A DNA stretch of 47,993 bases from Clostridium sp. (GCA_022785265.1 JALFQD010000185.1:1-47993); one strand, 5' to 3'. Shown: positions 16,696 to 24,747, counted from the first letter of the stretch. Numbers and translations are program-made. The notes: generated from the letters alone by a model not told the origin.

Positions 16696-17952
16696 TTATT
16701 TTTCAATTTCAGAAAAATCTAACGTAGCAAAATAATCTTCTGGAGTTTCTGCTCTTCTTATAAGCTTAACAGAACCATCTTCTCTTAATAAAAGTTCTGC
16801 TGACTTTAATTTTCCATTATAGTTATATCCCATTGCAAAGCCATGAGCTCCTGTATCATGAATTACAAGATAATCTCCCATATCTATCTTTGGAAGCATT
16901 CTATCTACTGCAAACTTATCATTATTTTCACAAAGTGAACCTGTTACATCATACTTATGGTCACAAGCTTCGTTTTCTTTTCCTAAAACAGTTATATGGT
17001 GATAAGCTCCATACATAGCAGGTCTCATTAAGTTTACTGCACAAGCATCTACTCCTATATATTCCTTGTAAATATGCTTTTCATGAATAGCCTTTGTAAC
17101 TAAATGCCCATATGGTGCAAGCATAAATCTTCCAAGTTCTGTATATATAGCTACATCTCCCATACCTGCAGGAACTAAAACTTCTTCAAATGCCTTTCTT
17201 ACTCCTTCTCCAATGACCATTATGTCATTTGGTTCCTTATCTGGAGTGTATGGAATACCAACTCCTCCTGAAAGATTAATAAATCCTATATGAACTCCTG
17301 TCTTTTCCTTTAATTCTACTGCAAGTTCAAAAAGAATCTTTGCAAGAGTTGGATAATATTCATTTGATACTGTATTACTTGCAAGGAATGCATGAATACC
17401 AAATTCCTCTACTCCAAGTTCTTTTAATCTCTTATAAGCTTCAATCATTTGGTCTTTTGTCATTCCATATTTTGAATCTCCAGGATTATCCATAATATCT
17501 GTTCCAAGTTCAAATATTCCACCTGGGTTAAATCTACATGATATTACCTTTGGAATATCTGCAACTTCCTTTAAAAAATCAATATGAGTTATATCATCTA
17601 AATTTATTGTAGCATTTATTTTTCTTGCATATTGAAACTCTTCAGCTGGAGTATCATTTGAAGAAAACATTATATCTCTATTTTTAAAACCACACTTTTC
17701 TGACATCATAAGTTCAGTTAATGAAGAACAGTCTGTTCCACATCCTTCTTCTTGAAGAACCTTTAATATATATGGGTTTGGTGTAGCCTTTACAGCAAAA
17801 TATTCTTTAAATCCCTTATTCCATGAAAAAGCCTTTTTAAGCTTTCTTGCATTTTCTCTTATTCCTTTTTCATCATAAATATGAAATGGTGTTGGATATT
17901 TCTTTACAATTTCTTCAACTTGTTCCTTTGTTACAAATGGTTTTTTTTGCAT
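16696..17952 (-). CDS. lysA: Diaminopimelate decarboxylase
   Basis: A PLP enzyme of alanine-racemase fold type III that decarboxylates meso-diaminopimelate to lysine, the last step of lysine synthesis. The 418-residue chain shows the PLP lysine in YFAVKATPNP (Lys about 55), the LSGGVGIPY glycine loop, the ELGRFMLAP segment, and the GSLCENND Cys and MGDYLVIHDTGAHGFAMGY of the dimer-partner active site. The sequence belongs to a clostridial subgroup somewhat apart from classical LysA, so activity on a related substrate is possible. The ATG follows GGGGAGA. It starts three bp after the stop of a TrmB-type regulator and is surely co-transcribed with it. No lysine riboswitch is visible upstream. 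Confidence 0.88.
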   Translation of the reverse strand: MQKKPFVTKEQVEEIVKKYPTPFHIYDEKGIRENARKLKKAFSWNKGFKEYFAVKATPNPYILKVLQEEGCGTDCSSLTELMMSEKCGFKNRDIMFSSNDTPAEEFQYARKINATINLDDITHIDFLKEVADIPKVISCRFNPGGIFELGTDIMDNPGDSKYGMTKDQMIEAYKRLKELGVEEFGIHAFLASNTVSNEYYPTLAKILFELAVELKEKTGVHIGFINLSGGVGIPYTPDKEPNDIMVIGEGVRKAFEEVLVPAGMGDVAIYTELGRFMLAPYGHLVTKAIHEKHIYKEYIGVDACAVNLMRPAMYGAYHHITVLGKENEACDHKYDVTGSLCENNDKFAVDRMLPKIDMGDYLVIHDTGAHGFAMGYNYNGKLKSAELLLREDGSVKLIRRAETPEDYFATLDFSEIEK

Positions 17953-17955
17953 TTT

Positions 17956-18642
17956 TTATCTTCTCCCCTTCTCTATTTCTAATAATTTTATCTCATTAGT
18001 TAAAGACTCTTTAAAAAGCTCAACTAAATTGTTATTACTTGAATATAAGCATGTAGAGTTAAATTCCCCCGTTAACACATGCTTTGAATCGGCAATAAGT
18101 CTTATTTGTTCTTCTTTTTTACTTGAATTATATATTATAGCACCTTCAAATTCAAAAGGATAATCTGTTATTATAACTATTTTTATTCCTCGCTTCTTTA
18201 AAGTTTCAAGTTCCTTTTTTACTAATTCAAGCCTTTTTATTGATAGGGATAAATACACTCTCTCTTTTGCTTCTATAAGCATATTTGCTAGTTTATCTAT
18301 TATATGCTTTTCTCCTTTTATTGTTATATACCCTGAACTTTCTTCTTTTTTAGGAGGAAACTTTAAAATAATTTCATTTTTTATATTTTTTAAAAATCTT
18401 ATTTTATTATTACAAAATTCCTCTACATTTACTGGAGTATATAAAACAGCATTCCCTTCAATTATGTATGCAGCACCCTTATCTACTAGGCTTGCTAAAG
18501 CATTATATGTATTAGAACGAGATATTCCTGTTCTTTTTGAAACCTCATAACCACTTAACTCTCCTTCTGAAGAAAGCAATAAATATATAGTGGCCTCCTG
18601 TCTTGTAAGATTAAAATTCATAAGTAAGTCTATTAAGTCCAT
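17956..18642 (-). CDS. TrmB-family transcriptional regulator, operon partner of lysA
   Basis: A 228-residue helix-turn-helix protein of the archaeal/bacterial TrmB type (not the tRNA methylase of the same name). The N-terminal winged helix covers about 1-75, with LTRQEATIYLLL, the recognition region GISRSNTYNALASLVDKGAA, and the wing YIIEGNAVLYTPV. The C-terminal half resembles the PLD-like ligand region found in such regulators (LANMLIEAKERVYLSLS, then GIKIVIITDYPFEF). Many relatives sense sugars. Here the only operon partner is lysA. The GAGGTG ribosome site is eight bases upstream of the ATG. A strong promoter overlaid by nested inverted repeats precedes the gene, which strongly suggests autoregulation. 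Confidence 0.88.
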   Translation of the reverse strand: MDLIDLLMNFNLTRQEATIYLLLSSEGELSGYEVSKRTGISRSNTYNALASLVDKGAAYIIEGNAVLYTPVNVEEFCNNKIRFLKNIKNEIILKFPPKKEESSGYITIKGEKHIIDKLANMLIEAKERVYLSLSIKRLELVKKELETLKKRGIKIVIITDYPFEFEGAIIYNSSKKEEQIRLIADSKHVLTGEFNSTCLYSSNNNLVELFKESLTNEIKLLEIEKGRR

Positions 18643-18646
18643 TAAA

Positions 18647-18705
18647 AAAGCACCTCAACTTAAGTGTTCCTATCTAGGAATACTATACTCTAATTGAGAT
18701 GCTTT
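18647..18705. promoter_or_regulatory. Nested inverted repeats, probable operator of the TrmB-lysA operon
   Basis: Outer arms AAAGCACCTCAA (18647-18658) and TTGAGATGCTTT (18694-18705) match at 11 of 12 positions. They flank an inner 9+9 bp repeat GTGTTCCTA-TC-TAGGAATAC (18664-18683, one mismatch). The outer right arm fills the -35/-10 spacer, the inner repeat covers the expected transcription start, and the outer left arm covers the ribosome site. Confidence 0.65.
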
Positions 18706-18710
18706 GTCAA
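18682..18710 (-). promoter_or_regulatory. Sigma-A promoter of the TrmB-lysA operon
   Basis: On the minus strand: a perfect -35 TTGACA (18705-18710), a 17-bp spacer, -10 TATAGT (18682-18687). A start about seven bases on falls inside the inner palindrome, so a dimer bound there would block initiation. Confidence 0.82.
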
Positions 18711-18750
18711 CTATACTTTTATATTATTTTTTTATAGAATTTTTACCTTA

Positions 18751-19584
18751 TTATTTTTTTAATTTTGTTCCTTCAGAATTTTGCTCTATTTTTCCTTCTT
18801 TCATAAGTCCACCTAAAGCCATTTTAAAGTAATTTTTTGATGTATGAAATGTTTCTTTTATAAGCTCTGCTGGTGTCTTGTCATTAAAAGGCATAAAGCC
18901 ATTATTATCTTCTAAATAATTTAATATTTTTTCTTTTAATTCATCTCTTGCTTCTAATCTTCTCTTTCTAGGAGTAACTCCTATTACACCATCTTCATAT
19001 ATTCTTTTAACCCTTACATTTAAAACATCTCCAGGAAATATATTTTCATAATGCTCATTTTCTAAAATTATTCCTTGATATTTTCCATCTATTGCAACCC
19101 TTATTGTTTTTTCTCCACCTAGTCCATAAGCTATTGCAGAAACTTCCTGTCCAACAGAATATCCTTCTCCAACAGGTATATAAGGGTCTACATAAGTTGT
19201 AGCTGCTAATCTGTTTGTTTTATCAAGATATGCATATAAAAGATATTTTTTTCCTTTTAAAAGTTTAAATTTCTGTTCTTTTAATGGTATAAATATATCT
19301 CTTTCAAGTCCCATATCTGCAAAAGCTCCAAAAGAACTCTGTCCTACAATTTCTAAATATGCAACTTTTCCAACAGTTATTAATGGCTTTTTTAAAGTTG
19401 CTATTGGTCTATCTTTGCTATCTCTATATACAAATACTTCTATTTTATCTCCTTCTTTTATTTCTTCTCCATTTAAAGAGTTATTTGGAATAAGTACATC
19501 ATTACCCTCTCCATCAGTAAGGTAATATCCAAATTCCACCTTTCTGTCTACTTTTAACTCATTGTATTCTCCAATAAAAATCAT
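18751..19584 (-). CDS. cvfB: CvfB family S1 RNA-binding protein
   Basis: A 277-residue protein of the CvfB/YitL family, in which three S1-type OB folds are followed by a C-terminal winged helix. In S. aureus CvfB binds RNA and influences virulence gene expression. Visible features are the N-terminal IGEYNELKVDRKVEFGYYL, the second S1 unit LEIVGQSSFGAFADMGLERDIFIPL (about 95-120), the third around VSAIAYGLGGEKTIRVAI, and the winged helix GFMPFNDKTPAELIKETFHTSKNYFKMALGGLMKEGKI. The ATG follows GGGAGA. It lies directly upstream of the TrmB-lysA promoter with no visible terminator between. It is divergent from the PHP gene. Confidence 0.9.
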   Translation of the reverse strand: MIFIGEYNELKVDRKVEFGYYLTDGEGNDVLIPNNSLNGEEIKEGDKIEVFVYRDSKDRPIATLKKPLITVGKVAYLEIVGQSSFGAFADMGLERDIFIPLKEQKFKLLKGKKYLLYAYLDKTNRLAATTYVDPYIPVGEGYSVGQEVSAIAYGLGGEKTIRVAIDGKYQGIILENEHYENIFPGDVLNVRVKRIYEDGVIGVTPRKRRLEARDELKEKILNYLEDNNGFMPFNDKTPAELIKETFHTSKNYFKMALGGLMKEGKIEQNSEGTKLKK

Positions 19585-19705
19585 TTAATTTTCTCCCTAC
19601 CTTTATTATGTATTAATTTAATTTTATCATTACTAATTGTTCTTGTCATTAATTCCTACTCTCAAAGACTATAATAAATTATAACTAATTTTTGAGGTGA
19701 ATTTT

Positions 19706-20677
19706 TTGGGTAAAAATAAATACTATTATGGTATTCCCCATTGTCATACAGCTTATTCAACTGGAAGAGGAACACCTTTAGATGCCTTTGAATATGGCAA
19801 AGAAAATGATTTAGATTTTATGATTATAACAGACCATAATTCATTTTTAGAAAAAGCTATATCCATTCAAGGAAAAGAATGTTCAAGATGGATTTCAACA
19901 AAAAACATTGTAGAAAAGTTTAGGAAAAAGAATGAAAATTTTCTTCCTATTATTGGCTTTGAAACCAAAACCTATCCTTATGGAGATTTTAACATAATAA
20001 ATCCATCTACTTTTTTTACAGGTGTTGTTAGAAATTTAAACCTTCTTCTTTTATGGATGATGAATAATCCTGATTCATTTATTACTATAAATCATCCTCA
20101 TAGAAATATAACACTTCTTGATTATAATGAATATTTAAATAAATTAATTACTTCTATTGAAGTAGGAAATGGTACCTATCCTAATAAGTATATAAGATAT
20201 GATAAATATTATTATGCTCTTTTAGATAAGGGGTGGAAGCTTGGTGCTATAAACGGACAGGATAATCATAGAATAAACTTTGGAGATAGCGAAAATCTTA
20301 CTGTTATTATTTCACAAGAGCTTTCAAGAACTTCATTAATAAAAGCTTTTAGGGAAAGAAGAACATTTTCTACAGAATCTAAAACTCTTAGAATGTTTTT
20401 TAAAATTAATGATTACTTTATGGGGGATGAAATAATAGATTCTCCTAAGAAATTAAGATTTATGATTTTTGCAGAGGATTTAAAAAGAAAAATTCTTTCC
20501 ATTGAAATATTATCAAATGGAGGAAAAACAATAAAAAAAATATCTAATATAAATTTAAATTCTATAAAATATATTTATGAACAAGAAATTAATGAAAAAG
20601 AAAGCTGGTATGTAATAAAAATTAATGAAGAAGGAAATAGAATTGCCATAAGTTCTCCCATATTTTTAAAAAAATAA
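19706..20677 (+). CDS. PHP-domain metal-dependent phosphoesterase (CehA/McbA-like)
   Basis: A 323-residue hydrolase with an N-terminal PHP domain. Metal-ligand motifs are GIPHCHTAYS (about 9-18), IITDHNSF (about 40-47), the Glu in IIGFETK, INHPHRN and GQDNH (about 190). The C-terminal 100 residues look beta-rich, like the sandwich appended in CehA/McbA-type proteins. The substrate is unknown; PHP enzymes include histidinol phosphatases and nucleotidases. I place the start at TTG 19706-19708, six bases after GAGGTG; a GTG three codons upstream is part of the ribosome site. There is no signal peptide, so it is cytoplasmic. It ends in a terminator shared with the convergent gene at 20697-21032. 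Confidence 0.85.
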   Translation: MGKNKYYYGIPHCHTAYSTGRGTPLDAFEYGKENDLDFMIITDHNSFLEKAISIQGKECSRWISTKNIVEKFRKKNENFLPIIGFETKTYPYGDFNIINPSTFFTGVVRNLNLLLLWMMNNPDSFITINHPHRNITLLDYNEYLNKLITSIEVGNGTYPNKYIRYDKYYYALLDKGWKLGAINGQDNHRINFGDSENLTVIISQELSRTSLIKAFRERRTFSTESKTLRMFFKINDYFMGDEIIDSPKKLRFMIFAEDLKRKILSIEILSNGGKTIKKISNINLNSIKYIYEQEINEKESWYVIKINEEGNRIAISSPIFLKK

Positions 20678-20701
20678 ACTGCTTGATTAAGGCAGTTTAT
20701 T
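20673..20701. terminator. Bidirectional terminator
   Basis: Arms AATAAACTGC (20673-20682) and GCAGTTTATT (20692-20701) with a 9-nt loop and flanking A/T runs. It overlaps the stop codons of both convergent genes (PHP protein and small membrane protein). Confidence 0.8.
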
Positions 20702-21032
20702 TTTTGTTATTCTTTACTCTATTTGGCTTTGGCTTAGATTTTATAACAATTTTCTTTTCCTTAGGCTTTGGTCCACCTGTTTGATGTATTTCCAAAAACC
20801 ATAAAAAAGCTACAATTACTAAAATTGAAATTATTGAATTTATCCAAAAGTTTAAATTTATTTTCATAAAAGGAAGAATAATCTCAATTAGTAATAAAAT
20901 TATCGAAATAGCCAAAGGTACAAATTTATTAATACGTATCTTTGAAAATACAAAAGTCTTACAAAGAAAAGTTGTTACAATAAGAAGTAAAAATACTCCA
21001 AGAAATTTTAAGATTCCAAATAAAATACTCAT
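20697..21032 (-). CDS. Small membrane protein with basic C-terminal tail, unknown
   Basis: A 111-residue protein with three or four hydrophobic segments (about 5-27, 35-55 and 63-83) and a strongly basic C-terminus (about 90-111) ending RVKNNKK, which by the positive-inside rule should be cytoplasmic. I recognise no family. GGGAGG lies eight bases before the ATG. It is monocistronic, with its stop inside a bidirectional terminator. The 150-bp structured element at 21117-21266 begins 84 bases upstream of its start. Confidence 0.75.
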   Translation of the reverse strand: MSILFGILKFLGVFLLLIVTTFLCKTFVFSKIRINKFVPLAISIILLLIEIILPFMKINLNFWINSIISILVIVAFLWFLEIHQTGGPKPKEKKIVIKSKPKPNRVKNNKK

Positions 21033-21116
21033 AAATAAATTCCTCCCAACAAGCTATAATAATAATATTAATTTAATTTTAAACTTTTTTCAAGTAAATA
21101 AATTAAACTTGTTTCA

Positions 21117-21266
21117 AAAATAGTAGTTTCCTTATGTTATTTTTTTTAGGAAGCCCAACTCACTTTGTTCGCTGGGTAGGTTCGAAGAGCAAAATATAAA
21201 ATTTTGATTCTCACCTATCGACGTGTTCCAAGTCACGCCTTCATAAAATAAGGAAACTACTATTTT
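21117..21266. repeat. 150-bp structured inverted-repeat element (MITE or non-coding RNA candidate)
   Basis: Perfect 19-bp terminal arms (21117-21135 and 21248-21266), extendable to about 24 bp with one mismatch. They enclose a core of about 95 bases that is near 44% G+C by hand count, well above its surroundings. The core folds into three hairpins: CCCAAC/GCTGGG (21154-21159 with 21171-21176), a compound stem TAGGT/ACCTA, GAG/CTC, CAAAAT/ATTTTG (21177-21217), and CGTG/CACG (21222-21225 with 21234-21237). It lies between divergent genes, so a terminator role is unlikely. There is no ORF. No second copy is visible in the window. Confidence 0.65.
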
Positions 21267-21444
21267 ATTAAGCAAAATTATTTATATTACCAGAAGTAAT
21301 ATTTATAAAATATTATTAATTTTTAAAACTTTCTACCTAAAGGAATAAATATATACTATGAAATATGGTAAAAATTGCAACTTTAAAAATGGCTTTTTTT
21401 TTGTTAAAATTATAGATAATATAATAATTTTACGAGGTGATATT

Positions 21445-21912
21445 ATGACTTTAAATCCTAACCTCCAGTTAGATGAACTTGATTTGCAAATTTTAGGATT
21501 ATTATTAAGGGATTGTAGAATTCCTTATCTAGAAATTGCTAGAGTATGTCATGTAAGTGGTGGTACTATCCATGTTCGTATGAAGAAAATGGAAGACATG
21601 GGTATTTTAAAAGGGTCTAGAATTTTATTAGACTTATCTAAACTTGGATATGATATTTGTTGTTTTGTAGGAATTTATGTTGACAAGGCGTCTTCATTTA
21701 ATTCTGTTTTTAAAGATATGAGTAAAATTCCAGAAATTGTTGAACTTCATCTTACAACTGGAGGTTATTCAATGTTTGCAAAGGTTATCTGTAAAAACAT
21801 GTCAGACCTACAAACTACTTTATTAGATAAAATAAATAATATATCTGGTGTTCAAAGAACAGATACATTTATTTCTCTATCTCAACCTATTGATAGAAAT
21901 ATAACTTTATAA
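21445..21912 (+). CDS. Lrp/AsnC family transcriptional regulator
   Basis: A 155-residue feast/famine regulator. The N-terminal AsnC-type HTH (about 8-60) reads LDELDLQILGLLLRDCRIPY, then IARVCHVSGGTIHVRMKKMEDMGILKGSRI. The C-terminal RAM ligand-binding domain (about 65-145) includes VGIYVDKASSF, VELHLTTGGYSMFAKVICKN and GVQRTDTFISL. Such proteins usually sense amino acids and act as dimers or octamers. The start at ATG 21445 has GAGGTG five bases upstream; a longer frame to 21358 lacks a ribosome site and adds residues outside the family domain. It stands alone between the structured element and a DUF378 gene, so its targets are not apparent. Confidence 0.92.
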   Translation: MTLNPNLQLDELDLQILGLLLRDCRIPYLEIARVCHVSGGTIHVRMKKMEDMGILKGSRILLDLSKLGYDICCFVGIYVDKASSFNSVFKDMSKIPEIVELHLTTGGYSMFAKVICKNMSDLQTTLLDKINNISGVQRTDTFISLSQPIDRNITL

Positions 21913-21992
21913 TTATTTTATTTAAAATACATAATTTCATACTTCTTAAGAAATACTATTATATGTAATCTTTAAAAAAGGAGTGTGTATTT

Positions 21993-22199
21993 ATGAAATT
22001 ATTAGATAATATTGTGCTTGCTCTAATTATAATTGGAGCTATTAACTGGGGGCTAGTTGGTTTTTTTAATTTTGATTTAGTTGCTTCATTATTTGGAGAA
22101 CTATCAGCACTTAGCAGAATTATTTATGGAATTATTGGTATATGTGGATTATATGCTATTTCATTTTTTGCTAGGGATCAATTTTTATCAAAAGATTAA
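21993..22199 (+). CDS. DUF378 (YuzA-like) small membrane protein
   Basis: A 68-residue membrane protein of the DUF378 family with two helices (about 6-28 and 42-62). The family motif IIGAINWGLVGFFNFDLVA is intact. Function is unknown; B. subtilis YuzA is the type member. AAAGGAG lies eight bases before the ATG, and a strong terminator begins six bases past the stop. Confidence 0.9.
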   Translation: MKLLDNIVLALIIIGAINWGLVGFFNFDLVASLFGELSALSRIIYGIIGICGLYAISFFARDQFLSKD

Positions 22200-22205
22200 T
22201 TATTA

Positions 22206-22231
22206 AAAGCCTAGTAATTTTACTAGGCTTT
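22206..22231 (+). terminator. Terminator of the DUF378 gene
   Basis: An 11-bp stem, AAAGCCTAGTA and its complement, with an ATTT tetraloop, followed by a T-rich tract. Confidence 0.85.
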
Positions 22232-22296
22232 AATTTTACATATGTATTGTATATTTAGTTCCAATTTTGGAAATTACCATTAAAAATTAATATATT

Positions 22297-22322
22297 TTAA
22301 TTTTATATTAATATAAAATTAA
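22297..22322. promoter_or_regulatory. 26-bp perfect A/T palindrome
   Basis: A self-complementary sequence, TTAATTTTATATT followed by AATATAAAATTAA, made only of A and T. It ends 11 bases before a -10-like TATACT (22334-22339), so it covers the expected -35 region of the gene at 22367. It could be an operator or simply a cruciform-prone AT tract. Confidence 0.4.
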
Positions 22323-22366
22323 GAATTATACATTATACTAGTGATTGTAGATAAGGGGGTATTAAT

Positions 22367-22891
22367 ATGTTTTATTATTTTATATTATATTTTGCATTTT
22401 ATTCTTTTGTTGGTTGGATAGGAGAAGTTTGCTATGCTTATAAAAATCAAAAGAAATTTGTAAATAGAGGCTTTTTACATGGTCCTTTTTGTCCTATGTA
22501 TGGAATCTGCATGATTACAATATTAATGTTATGTAGAACCTTTTCAGACTTAAATCCTTTTCAGTTCTTTATAGTTACTACTATTTTAACTGCAATTATA
22601 GAATATTTTACAGGGTTTATTTTAGAAAAATTATTTAATCAAAAATGGTGGGACTATTCAGAAGATCCTTTTAATCTTCATGGTAGAATATGCCTTCACT
22701 TTTCTTTAATGTTTGGAATTGTTAGTACAATAGGAGTAAAATTTGTACATCCTATAGTTATATCTATATTTAACAATTTAAATCCTAAGTTTGGATTATT
22801 TCTATTTTATTTTTTAACGATTTATATTTTTATTGATTTTATTTATACACTTTCTTCATTAATAGAATCTAAAAAGAGAGCCACCAACTAG
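22367..22891 (+). CDS. Putative ABC transporter permease of the CmpB family
   Basis: A 174-residue membrane protein of the ABC_trans_CmpB family (COG4905), with about five helices. Typical signatures are YSFVGWIGEVCYAYKNQKKF near residue 13, NRGFLHGPFCPMYG, the charged EYFTGFILEKLFNQKWWDYS and NLHGRICLHFSLMFG. Despite the name, a transport role has not been shown for the family, and no ATPase gene is nearby. The start is ATG 22367 behind AAGGGGG. The terminator stem begins within its last codons. Confidence 0.88.
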   Translation: MFYYFILYFAFYSFVGWIGEVCYAYKNQKKFVNRGFLHGPFCPMYGICMITILMLCRTFSDLNPFQFFIVTTILTAIIEYFTGFILEKLFNQKWWDYSEDPFNLHGRICLHFSLMFGIVSTIGVKFVHPIVISIFNNLNPKFGLFLFYFLTIYIFIDFIYTLSSLIESKKRATN

Positions 22892-22908
22892 CTTGGAAAC
22901 TCTCTTTT
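22872..22908. terminator. Terminator overlapping the end of the CmpB-family gene
   Basis: Arms AAAAGAGAG (22872-22880) and CTCTCTTTT (22900-22908) enclose the final codons and stop. A T-rich stretch follows. It lies between this gene and the convergent PEPCK-like gene. Confidence 0.65.
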
Positions 22909-22972
22909 AATTTATAATTTTCTATTTTTTATAAATTCAACTATTTATAATTTAATCAAGCTCATTCATTTT

Positions 22973-24715
22973 TTATAGTTTTTTTATTTCCTCAAATAAT
23001 TGTAATGCAGCATTCTTTGGACCATTCTTCTCTTGTCCTTTAACACCTAATGCTGTCTTTATTTGGCCAACCTTAACATCTGATTTAAACATTATATCAA
23101 AATATTTATTAATTAACACATCTGTTTCCTTTTCCTTTTGAGCTGGTCCAAATGGATTTGCAAAGAAAGATTCAACTAAACCTTTTTCTGTAGTTGTTCC
23201 CTTTGCCATTCTAGCTCCTGCTCTAAATACTTTTATTGCTTCCTCTGGAGTTTCAAAATATTCTAATGATTTTCCATCTTCAACCTTTGAGTAATTATTT
23301 GCATAGAAGAAAAAGTCAACCTTATGTCCGTGCATTATTTTTTTATATGGAGTTACAGGCATAATAAGTCTTGCATTAATTTTATCAGGATTCATAAATA
23401 TACTTCTATCCATTTCTTTAAATGCATATCCTTGGTCTAAATCATCAAGTCTAACAAATGCACCTATTTCTGTACCATAACCATATATAGTACCATCTTT
23501 AATTTTAAATGTTCCCATATCATCAAAAATTATTGTCATTTCAGAAATATAATCTTCACTTAATGCTCTAAAGGCTTCTATGCTTTCAGATTTTCCAGCT
23601 CCACTATCTCCCATAATTACAACATTAGCTGTTTTTCCATTATTTAAAACTATATTTACCATAGCTCCATGTATTGGAAGCCATCCCTTATCAATCATTC
23701 TTAAATTATGAAGTGTTAAGCTCATTTTCTTCATATATCCAAAATAATCAACCTCATCTGAATGATTAATATATCCTAGCATAATATCATTTTCTTTATC
23801 ATGATAAAATACAGTCTTTAATTCGTTATCATCATCTGAAGCACCAAATACATATATTAAATCTGGCTTTCTTCCTCTACACTCTTCTTTTCTTGCCATT
23901 TCAAAAAGGTTACATAAGCTTATTCCATGAGACATATAATCTTTGTGGAAATAAATATATGCAAGAGATTCTCCAACCTTAGCTGGATAACAGAACCAAT
24001 AGTCTTCATTTATACTACAATAATTTAATGGATTTTTATAAACTTCAGTAAACATACCATCTCTTGTAGATTTTTTTGGATATGTTATAAATGGTGTTTC
24101 AATTAATATAGAATCTATAAAAGGAATATCTTCTAAAACCTCATATCCTTTTGGAACAGGCCATACTACTGGTGTTATCATAATACATGCATTTCCTCCA
24201 GCTGGTATTTGTCTAAATACCTTTGGTGGAATACCTACAATATGCTTTTCTACTTTTCTATATAATTTTAATATTAAATTTGAGAATTCTGCATTTGCTT
24301 CTGTAAAGCTTACAGCACCAATTCCTTCTTCTGTTCTTCCATCATCAACTAATGTATATCTTTCAAGTTTTCTCCAAAATAAATATAACTCTTCTACTAC
24401 AGCTATTAACTCATCTTTATCTAAAACTAATTTTTCATATTTAGGACTACCTTTTGCAACCTCTTTTACACCCATTACTGTTAAATACTTAAAAACCTTT
24501 GCTAAATGCTCTCTTATTTCTGTAATATCATCAGTTTCTAAAGAAGATATTAAAAATTTAAAGGTTGAAGTGTTTTTATTTTTTATGCTTTTAAGATAAA
24601 CATCTAATACCTTTCTAAAAGCTTCACTTTCTAATAAAGTTTCAAATGTTTTACAGTACTTAGTTGTAAAGTTTACAATAATCTTATCATTGCTTATTGA
24701 AAATTCTTTTCTCAT
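22973..24715 (-). CDS. PEP carboxykinase-like protein with HPr-kinase-style P-loop
   Basis: A 580-residue protein that clostridial annotation commonly labels phosphoenolpyruvate carboxykinase. The central P-loop GDSGAGKSES (about 369-378) is preceded by LPIHGAMVNIVL and followed by a metal-binding acidic motif, TIIFDDMG (about 394-401). That P-loop is closer to the HPr kinase/phosphorylase form than to the GxSGTGKTT form of ATP-type PEPCK. I do not see the RSPKDK-like substrate Arg motif or the canonical PEPCK Lys/His pair. The first 170 residues are helical and match nothing I know. It is probably a cytoplasmic nucleotide-dependent kinase or PEPCK relative of uncertain substrate. AAAGGGGG precedes the ATG. 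Its promoter is an extended -10 framed by an inverted repeat. Confidence 0.75.
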   Translation of the reverse strand: MRKEFSISNDKIIVNFTTKYCKTFETLLESEAFRKVLDVYLKSIKNKNTSTFKFLISSLETDDITEIREHLAKVFKYLTVMGVKEVAKGSPKYEKLVLDKDELIAVVEELYLFWRKLERYTLVDDGRTEEGIGAVSFTEANAEFSNLILKLYRKVEKHIVGIPPKVFRQIPAGGNACIMITPVVWPVPKGYEVLEDIPFIDSILIETPFITYPKKSTRDGMFTEVYKNPLNYCSINEDYWFCYPAKVGESLAYIYFHKDYMSHGISLCNLFEMARKEECRGRKPDLIYVFGASDDDNELKTVFYHDKENDIMLGYINHSDEVDYFGYMKKMSLTLHNLRMIDKGWLPIHGAMVNIVLNNGKTANVVIMGDSGAGKSESIEAFRALSEDYISEMTIIFDDMGTFKIKDGTIYGYGTEIGAFVRLDDLDQGYAFKEMDRSIFMNPDKINARLIMPVTPYKKIMHGHKVDFFFYANNYSKVEDGKSLEYFETPEEAIKVFRAGARMAKGTTTEKGLVESFFANPFGPAQKEKETDVLINKYFDIMFKSDVKVGQIKTALGVKGQEKNGPKNAALQLFEEIKKL

Positions 24716-24747
24716 CTTTTAAGCCCCCTTTTGATTTTTACCTTTAA

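Noticed and set aside
18647..18705. Lysine riboswitch (L box) upstream of TrmB-lysA
   Set aside because: The leader after the promoter is only about 35 bases, far too short for an L box, and the outer arm near the -35 box is not transcribed from this promoter.
21117..21266. tRNA gene in the structured element because of GGTTCGAA and a cloverleaf-like fold
   Set aside because: Arm lengths, loop sizes and the missing acceptor/CCA and anticodon arm do not fit a tRNA.
21358..21444. 29-residue N-terminal extension of the Lrp/AsnC regulator
   Set aside because: No ribosome site lies upstream, while the ATG at 21445 has GAGGTG and matches the usual family start.
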